From assembly GCA_036877525.1 (NCBI GenBank), contig JAZGTH010000125.1, positions 620,001 through 684,000 on the forward strand: a stretch of 64,000 bases of DNA, given 5' to 3'. The notes under the pieces were generated by a model. It saw nothing but the letters and a program-made list of their open reading frames with translations, was not told the DNA's origin and did no database searches. The translations under genes and the position numbers were made by a program. Source of the stretch: Chromobotia macracanthus (lineage: Eukaryota; Chordata; Actinopteri; Cypriniformes; Botiidae). Shown piece after piece: positions 55,787 to 64,000 of the stretch; the first letter of the stretch is position 1; every line of letters starts with the position of its first letter.

Positions 55787-56826
55787 GACATCCTTGGAAT
55801 TATTTTTGTTTATCTTAAGAAAACAGCATGTCCTGTACAGTGTTACAAGAGACATTGTCAAAAGGACATGACAAACTTCAGAATGTATAGTCATGTGAAT
55901 CTGCTTTATAACAGCTTAAAAAGGTCATGACATGAGAAATAATTTTTTCTTTCTTACTGTAAGTAATGTAGTTCATTTAAATACTATTTTTGGTAACTGT
56001 CACGGTAATGACAATTAAATTGATAATGACTAATAACTAGTATTTTTCTTTGTTTACTTGCATATTACAGGTAACTTTGAAAACCTTGACAGTGCAACAG
56101 AAAATTTTAACTCTTATGTTTTCTAACACCTTGGACAGAGTTGCTCCTCTGTGATTTAAGAAGATAAAGGACAGTAATCCAATGTTGTGATATAATGAGC
56201 ATACTCACCCTAAAGAGAGCATCCTGGTAAATGGAGTGTAGCTGGAAGCAAACAAAACTAGAACTAAATTACTGCATGAAAGCAGATTGTTTTAAATTAC
56301 AGAGACCTGTAAAAAACTCCAGATCTGACTACTTTTAAAATCTTTAACAAAGTGTCAACTGCTTCAGACAGTTTGCAATATCATAGCAGTGATGATTTCT
56401 TTAATAACAATATAAATACTGTCAGAGAAAACATAAACATGCAATGGCACACACAATGCTACACAATCTACACAATCAAACCAACAGCGCATCATAATTT
56501 TCCTAAGGAGCTCCAGTCATTCTGTACTATAGGTAAGGTCAAAACAAATTGTCAATAATAATTAAATAATCTAAATCAACAACATGTATGCTAGATCCTA
56601 TACTTACCAGGTTTTTGAAAGAGATGTTTCCTGAAATTACAGATCATCCATAGTATTAACTCATTAACTAATCATGTGTTGGGATATGTCCTAAGAACAA
56701 GCTGCTCTGTTCTCCAAAAAGGCTCTGCCACCTTTGGTGGACTTAGTGATTCTACAATTCTAGGTACAATCAGAAGTACAGAGTTTTGCGAGCATAAAGA
56801 GCATGTTGGCTTGTGCTTGTAGCGGC

Positions 56827-56869
<43 letters not shown>

Positions 56870-58900
56870 GAGGAAGAAGGCAGTTTTTGTAATATGTGCC
56901 AGGTGAAATTACTGTCTAATATGTCCTGAGATGTTTGGTGTTTTGTTTGTTTATTTTTTGTCTATGTATGAGGTTGAGTTAAAGTATTTTCTCTCCCACC
57001 ACCTCCACCCCAACCCCCCCCCCCCCAATTTGTGTTTGTGATTTAAAGCCTGCTGGGGTATGGCTCACAGTAAGACAGGGGCAGACTATAACATGGAAGC
57101 ATTCCAACCCCCATCTTGTCATTAAAGTGGAGATTCATGGCCCTATCCCAAACTGCTATAAAAGGCAAATGTTTTTCTTTGCAACTTCTGTTATTTTGGC
57201 CTCTGCCTTTTTTTTTACATAACTGTTTTCATTATTTTTCAGATCCAGAACATCTTTGGGAGCACTAATTGCATCAGGATGGGCAAGGTAGAGTGGCAGA
57301 CTCCTTGCTGTGTCTTCAAGTGTGTGGCACACTGCCTTTACAATGTGCACTGTGGAAAGATGTAATACTGTAAAATGTTAAAGGTCAGCACTGTTTGTAG
57401 TCTTGTTAACAATGCGGTGGGCTGTTCTGAGATAGTGAATGTCTTTATTGAAAGTTGCTCTATTAAAAGCAACACACTAAATTAGCGCCCAGCTGTACTC
57501 CATGTCTAGCTGGTGTACCTGGCATGATGTAATTTGGCCAGGAGTTCATACTGCTTTCATAAGCCAAAATGTTAAAGTCAGAATGCAGATTTGTGATCAG
57601 CTTAGTAAAAAGAAGTGGTGGCTTATCACCACTGACCATAATGCATGTTTTTTTTCTTAGATGCTGTGTAAACCTTTTCTATTTGAAGTTGCCCTCAACA
57701 TGACAACAGTCACTTTTTCTTTTTTTCTGGAGATATGACATTCACTTTTATACTGTTTGTTTAACACTGTCTGCAATGACATTTTAATCATTTTAATTGT
57801 AAATTTTGAGCACTTTTTTTTTAGTTAAAATATTTAGCTCGTGATTTTAAATACCATGATTTTATTGAACAGTTTTTTATTCTTGAATATTTACTGTAGT
57901 ACATCGCTTTTAATTATCTGATTTTAATTACAGAAAGTGATTTTTAGTATTTATTGTTTGTAAAATGGATTGACTCCAAGACTCCAAGCTGTTTTGAACC
58001 GTATTGATTAAACAGTTTTCTGTTCTGCTTTTATCTGACTTTACTGAAAGTGATTACTGTTTAAATATTGTTTGTAATATGGATTGTTTTAATAAAGACT
58101 TTTTGGAAATGCATTCAGTTCAAGGTTTGAACATGCTTATGCTTTTTTTTATTTTCTTGTGAAATGAATGCTTTTTCAAGCAGAATCACTATCAAACGCT
58201 TTCCAAAACATTTAGTTGTCAAAAATTTGCTCACACTGTGATTGAATTCTTCCCTATCATCTTATGTTTCTTAACACTTCATGGTGTGTGCGCGTGTGTA
58301 TTTTAGCCCTAAGACCTTTACTTCAATTCTTTGGTTATTCTTTTGGTTAAAAGTGGTGTAATCTGACCCAAAGCATTCTGTTGATACAACTTCTCTTGGG
58401 TCAGTTCTCACTTTAGGTCTTTTCAATAACATTATCGGAAGACAATTGTTTAATAAAAAAAATTAACTTGACATTGTATACAGGTAAAGGCTAATAAAAT
58501 ATAACTGCAAAATTATAAAATAAGGTTTCAATAAAAGGTGTAATCAGCTTCGTTTGTAGCATTGAGAGATGCTGCTTAAGTATCTGCTGGATCAATCCTG
58601 TTGTTAATCTTTTACACTCAAACAGTCCACTGCCAAAGTTCAGTCCTCATCTGCTGTCATTAGCTAAGCTGTCAAGGCTTCCACAAACCTTTCATGGTGT
58701 CTATGATGTATTTTTTTTCTTCTGCTAGCTCTCCTCTTAAATCTTCACCTTTGTGTCTCCTTTGACTGTAAAATATACCTTATCCACAGTTTTATTATAA
58801 ACCTTTCTATTCTAACACAACATTTCCACTTTGTTACTCAAAATCAATAATTTTCAAACAAATTCAATAACAAATACAACCCAATTTAGCAGTTTTACTG
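55787..58900. other. CUTC 3' flank, no gene recognised
   Basis: An ATTAAA at 56014-56019 is a candidate CUTC polyadenylation signal. A (CA)n(TA)n microsatellite lies at 56829-56869 and a C13 run at 57014-57026. A minus-strand 64-codon frame (57350-57156) and a plus-strand acceptor-like site before 57241 catch the eye, but neither matches a known family. The rest is A/T-rich. Confidence 0.45.
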
Positions 58901-59029
58901 TCCACACATCTAAGCAAGCATTATAAAATCCAAAGTGACTTACAAAAGACGAGAGCATTGAACATTTTGGCTTGCTAGGCAACAAGCCAAGTCTACAAAG
59001 CTACATTTTACAAAGCGATATTGTATTCT

Positions 59030-62000
59030 TCTATGATGATAAGATCCAAAGATGATACATCCAAATGGCAGAATCTGGCAAAAATGTTCTTATATACCAG
59101 CCAGCTGCCAAAGAAATATCTTGAATAGAAGCCCCCTTAGACCAAGCCTATGAAGATGCCAGGGTCCTCGTAAAATGAGCTTTGACATTCAACCCCTTGG
59201 CTTTCATAAGCCAAAGCAATAGCCTCCACTACCCAGCACGACAGCCTCCGCTTAGAGATAGGCTGGCCTCTAGAGCAGCCACCATAGCGTTAACGTAAAT
59301 ATGCAAGGCTCTATCGGGGCACAATGCCCGCCGGGAGCTTGCTTCATCTGCTGGAAACGGCTCCGCAGAAGAAGCCGGACCACTAATGACCTGAGTCCGG
59401 AACGGCATACACAGCGATATAGGCACATAGCCCGCTTTTGGTCTCAGCGTAATGCTGCGGTCATTAGGTCTAAACGGCATAAAGTCAGCACTGACTGACA
59501 GTGCTTGCAAATTAGCAGCAATTTTTTCAAAATGGTCTGCGTTATGTTCCCCACACCATCACAACAAAAACTGCCCATTTCAGAGCATACAAATGCCTGG
59601 TAGAAGGCGTACGAGCCTCTGTGAGTGTGCTGAGCACATTGCGCAACTGAACACCCTGTGTCATTGGCCCCCCTGAACCTGCCAAAGATGCAGGTCCCAA
59701 AGCTCTGGGTTGAGATGCCATATCGAGCCGTCTGCCTAAGAGAGCAGGGCTCTCCTCAGAGGAATCAGCCATGGGGGAAGGCATCAGCATCTCCATCAGA
59801 TCGGGAAACCAAGGCTGGTTTGGCCAGTTCAGGGTGACTAGAGACACCAACGCTCTCTCGTCTTTGATTTTGCATAAAACCATAGGCAAAATCTTCACCA
59901 GAGGAAAGGCATAGAAGCTGGCTTTTGGCCAAAGTGAAGTGAGAATGTCCCCCCCAATGGGGAGTGTGTCAGAGAGAAATATCTGCTGAATCGAGCTAGG
60001 GTGAAGCCACCACTCCCCATGAGGAGTACTGTCCCTAAAGAGCATGCCTGCTCTGCAGTTTAAATGACCGGGATGTGTACCGCTCTGATCGATAGGAGGT
60101 GGCAATCTGCCCACCACAGCAGGCTCACTGGCAATTTGAACAAGGGTTCTGGATCGCATTCCCCCTTGATGGTTTATATATGAAACCACAGACGTGTTGT
60201 TGGTGCAAATAAGAACATGACAATTCTCCAACAGAGAAAGAATAGCTTTCAGGACGCTTCAGCTCTAGACGGTTTATATGCCAATTCTTCTTCTCTGTCC
60301 AGGAGCCCGAAACGGGGCTGCCTTCGCAGATTTCCCCCCAGCCATATAGGGCTCGCATCGCAACTGAATCTAAGCGCACCCCTAGATATGTTATAGATCG
60401 GTTTGAAACCAACACGCTCTTCTGCGTGTTCACTCTTAGCCCCAGGGTACGAAGATGTTGAAGAACCAAATCCAATTGGCTGCTGAGCACATTCTGTGAA
60501 TGGGCCAGGATCAACCAGTCATCTAGATAATTCAGCATACAAACACAGCTCTCTCTGACAGGGGAAAGCACAGCATTTATGCACTTTGTGAAATTAACTG
60601 TGATGAGGGGCTATCTGAATGTGAAAATTAACATCCGTCAGTTTGATCGAAGCAAACCAGTCTCCAGGATAGATTTGCACTAGAATATGCTTCAGCGTCA
60701 TCATTTTGAAAGGATGCTTGTAAAGCACCCGGTTGATCTGTCTCAAATCCAGCATCAGGTGAAGTCTGGCATCCTTCTTTGGCACAACAAAACAGCCGCT
60801 GTAAAAAACACTCTCTCTCGCTCAGGGGAACAATTTCTATTGTCCATTTTATGAGGAGGCTGTGAATTTCTTGTCTCAGATCCAGGGTGTTCTGAACTGA
60901 GACAGACGATGAGACCATGCCACTGAACCATGATGGTCTGCATTGAAACTAAAGAGAGAATATCCTCTTGCTATAGTGTTCACTAGCCACTCTGAAATCC
61001 CTGCAATCACTTTCCAAGTGCTGAGGGACTCGCACAGCGGCCGCAAAGCTGACACCCCATTGACTGATGACGTGGCATGCGGCAGAAACATGAGAAACAA
61101 TCTGTGCCATGAGAGTTAACTCAGTAGCTGACCTCATGTCACGAAGCACCTCAGGGCTTGGGTCTCCGCCATCCAGCATCCTCAAAAGATTTGCCTGGAA
61201 CACCTAAAGGATGGCCGTGGTGTGCAAGGCTGAAGCCACCTCACCTGCAGAACAATACGCCTTATCAGTGAGGTGAGCCATGGCTCTACACAGCTTAGAT
61301 GGCAACAAGAGCCCCACACCCAGAGACGAAGCAGAGGGACAAAGATGCATTGTGGCGACCTCCTTGACGGGGTAGAAGAATATAGAGAGAATATATAACT
61401 TGAGAGAATAGGCAAGCCCGCAGGGGTGGACGTGTGCCAATTGGGGTGCAGAGCACACCTTGATGAGCTGGCTGTGGACATCAGGCAGGAAAGGAGCTAA
61501 ACCCTGCGGAGCGGCCAAATGGCGGCCCGCCTGGAGAGACCATGAGTCCAGCCTACTCCTGGCCGGCTCCTTTGGAGGATTCCAAATTAAGATCTTCCGC
61601 AGCTTTGGAGAGGATCCTGATGAATTCCTCTTGGGAACTCTCTGCTCTCTCTCTGACTGAACCTCCGACCAGTCTTTCTCAGAGGCAGCCAGAGACATGG
61701 AGTCATCATCGTCCTCTATGCCGAAGAAAATAGTCCTCGTCGCTGACTCGGGGCAGAGGCCCTCTTCCACAAAGAGGACTGGAGAGCGGGGAGAAGACAG
61801 AGGACACCGGCTCAAGACCGAGTTGTCACCATCCCCACGTGGGGGAAGCTAACCCACCAGCGGCATGCAGATGGCAGTGGGTCGCTGCCCCAACTCACCA
61901 CGAGCCACGTTCCTCCGGGTGCGCAATACCTGCACTGGATGGTCCTTGCCATGTGGGCAATTGGACCCGGATAGCACCACCTCAACGTGAGCAAGGCCCA

Positions 62001-62135
62001 GGCAGGCGATGCAGTGCTTGTGTGAGTCCGGTGGGTCGATGGGTCCCACGCAGAGTGTACAGGATGGTGCTATTGCTGGAACAACTGAGTGAGAAAAAGA
62101 AAGATTCTGAGGTAATGTCCTCATGCAGCACATTA
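59030..62135 (-). mobile_element. DIRS-type tyrosine-recombinase retrotransposon, decayed
   Basis: On the minus strand: a gag-like region (about 62133-61200) with a Cys/His group 'CTLCVGP..SHKHCIACLGLAH'; reverse transcriptase with 'LMLDLRQINRVL' (about 60740) and the catalytic 'NYLDDWLILAHS' (about 60532-60497); an RNase H-like 'ICTNNTSVVSYINHQGG' (about 60210-60160). A tyrosine-recombinase region follows from about 59640 ('STLTEARTPSTRHLYALKW') through 'LQALSVSADF' (about 59505) to a frameshifted C-terminal part at about 59060. YLDDW together with a recombinase instead of a DDE integrase identifies the DIRS group. Many stops and frameshifts; inverted or split repeats at the ends were not identified. 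Confidence 0.82.
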
Positions 62136-62139
62136 TATA

Positions 62140-63540
62140 CTGTGCAGGGACCCTGTCAGTATTTGCATGTGACTTGCTTATGCAGACATGCTTATAACAT
62201 TAACATGCTACTCTATTCATACACTCACAGTCTGTATGTATTAACACTCACCACTCTTGTAATATTTTTCATTGTTTTCTACATATTGGTGTTTTGTATT
62301 TGTCTTTTGCTGCCCATCTTGACCATATCTCCCTGGTAGATGACATACTGTATCTCAATGGGACCTTCCAGGTTACATAAATTAAAAGAAAAATATTCCA
62401 TTGTTACAATTATGCAATTAATCAAACAGCCATTGTTACAGCACTAAGAATCCAGATGAAAGACTGATACTTTGCATCCTGTAAGTACAGTACATCTTTA
62501 ATGACAGTATATTTTGTTTTGTTTGGTTCTATATATATGTGACTACTTACCATTTTAAAGTTCTGTTTAAAGGTTGGAACAAATACAATTAAATATTTGA
62601 GGGAAGAGCCTTCATTATTGTGGGAGGAGGCACTGGAGCAATAAAGCTGTTTACCAATTGTACACACATCATTTTAAATTTTGGACAATGAGCATCCTAT
62701 TGCATGTGTGTGCCCTCAGCGTATGAGGCAATTTATAATTACATTTACATTTAACTGGCTTTTTTTTTTCTTTGTTCATGTATTTGCTTTTTTTTGTTCA
62801 TTTGTAAATTAAAGCAATTGAAGGTAAATTAAACAATTGCAACCAATACATTCAAATTAAATGTAAATGTTTTGTAAGTGCAATGAAGTTGTTACATGAA
62901 ATAATGTCAGTTCATTGATAGGCTAAAATGTTGCAATCGATTTTCCCCATTTTTCTTCAAAATATGAGGACAATATATCTGCAATTGGGAAATGTTAACA
63001 AAACGACAGTATTTTGAAGCACTTAACACTGTTATAAAATCACATATCGATCAGCGCACCTCAAAAAATGTTAATGCACCAAGGTTTCTGTAACCACATC
63101 AGGTTAGAACATTGATGGATTATTTTTAGATAACAGATTAAAGTTTCTGCATATGTCACACAGGCGAGAGCTGCGAATCTTCTCACGTCATTTAGTCACG
63201 GCAAGGTAAGCAACAATTGACATGATTGGTTGCTTAGTTAGCAAGGTTGGTGCAAATATCACATCTTATACATAGGTATTGGCTTACCCAAGATTGCGTC
63301 ATCCCTCTTGAACAAATTCGACGTCTAATGTTTACAGGTGTATATACCATCGTACCATCACATCACAAATGCAAATATATCCTTGAATACAGCAATAGCA
63401 TTGGCTGATGGGCTGTTTTGGTAGCTCTGTTAACAAAAAAAAAATTATAATTCACGTAAACCGTCTGTTTTCAACTGGTAACTTTTAGTATTCCTTGTGT
63501 GTTTTATTAAGGATGTGACTGTGCCAGAAATATGTAAAAA
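62140..63540. other. A/T-rich intergenic DNA
   Basis: No gene recognised. Bases 62730-62760 contain a 'ttacatttacattta' SINE-tail scrap. Bases 63100-63540 are unique-looking A/T-rich sequence. Confidence 0.4.
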
Positions 63541-63559
63541 AATTGCTGGAAAACGTAAA

Positions 63560-64000
63560 GAATGGGCGAAAACTGTGATGATGTATCTGTAGATATGCAC
63601 AACTACGCACTTTCTGCTGTTCCTATCCTGGTCTTCAAAATACGCTGTACCTTTGCTCTACTCATCCTCTTGACACTCCGACTAAGCCTGCTTCTAAGAA
63701 AGGAAAAATGGAAACTTTGGAAGACGTGGTTGCGATGTTATCATCATTGATCACTGATCAACAAGCGCTCTGATTCTCTTGAGAAGTTGGTGCCAACGCT
63801 ATGAAAATTTAAGCATTGACAAACACGGTGGACTTTGTTTCTTCCGAAGTCAAAGATGTGACAGGGAAAGTCGACCACCTAGCTTCTCGGTTACGACTCG
63901 GTGAGCAGCGAATTGATACGTGTGAAACACGTTTAGCTAAACAAGTATGGAAGTATGGGGTTCCATTAGTGCCAAAAATGTGTCGTCTGTATACGTCGTC
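63560..64000 (+). pseudogene. Possible LINE ORF1 fragment, cut by window edge
   Basis: From 63707 the plus strand reads 'METLEDVVAMLSSLITDQQA', then a stop. After a frame change it reads 'TVDFVSSEVKDVTGKVDHL' and 'RLRLGEQRIDTCETRL'. The heptad-like spacing suggests a coiled coil such as in L1/Tx1-type ORF1 proteins, but there is no diagnostic motif. It continues past base 64000. Confidence 0.35.

Overview
This window looks like teleost fish nuclear DNA, most likely cypriniform-like (carp, minnow or loach type). The genes have many short exons with GT-AG introns, and they are typical animal nuclear genes. The repeats are a fish set: Tc1/mariner, Rex1/Babar, L2, Ty3/Gypsy, DIRS and a tRNA-derived SINE. 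I assign the species group from repeat style only, and less firmly than 'teleost'.

Three host genes are present. (1) About 3.2-25.8 kb, minus strand: a chitin synthase (chs1-type). Seventeen coding exons were assembled by hand. All splice phases agree and no stop was seen. About 1,386 codons are covered, and the 3'-terminal exon lies beyond base 1 or was not recognised. (2) 33.9-46.8 kb, minus strand: COX15, the mitochondrial heme A synthase, complete in nine exons (404 aa). (3) About 47.6-55.8 kb, plus strand: CUTC, a TIM-barrel copper-homeostasis protein, with a complete coding region in eight exons (251 aa) plus a probable 5'UTR exon. COX15 and CUTC stand head-to-head, about 0.8 kb between the COX15 start codon and the CUTC first-exon candidate, as in other vertebrates. 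A perfect NRF-1 palindrome lies at the CUTC side.

The rest is mostly repeats. Chs1 introns hold a Gypsy element in the unusual order protease-integrase-RT-RNase H (4.1-7.2 kb), a Rex1 LINE split by a Tc1 copy (10.1-13.2 kb), and a second Gypsy element with LTRs (19.3-23.0 kb). A further Tc1 copy at 1.1-2.7 kb lies downstream of the last recognised exon. Between chs1 and COX15 lie a near-full-length L2 LINE (26.8-30.1 kb), a deleted Gypsy copy (31.2-32.6 kb) and a tandem-repeat block (32.6-33.3 kb). COX15 introns contain a TIR-bounded MITE, a SINE, LINE tails, a possible solo LTR and a long-TIR foldback element. CUTC introns and their 5' flank contain a TIR-bounded module that includes the putative first exon, a deleted Tc1, and two DIRS fragments. 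Downstream of CUTC there is a decayed DIRS element (59.0-62.1 kb), and at the right edge a possible LINE ORF1 fragment.

Chs1 should make chitin at the plasma membrane. COX15 hydroxylates heme O towards heme A for cytochrome c oxidase, and CUTC binds copper, so the head-to-head pair links heme A and copper supply to respiration. The sequence gives no reason to tie chs1 functionally to that pair.
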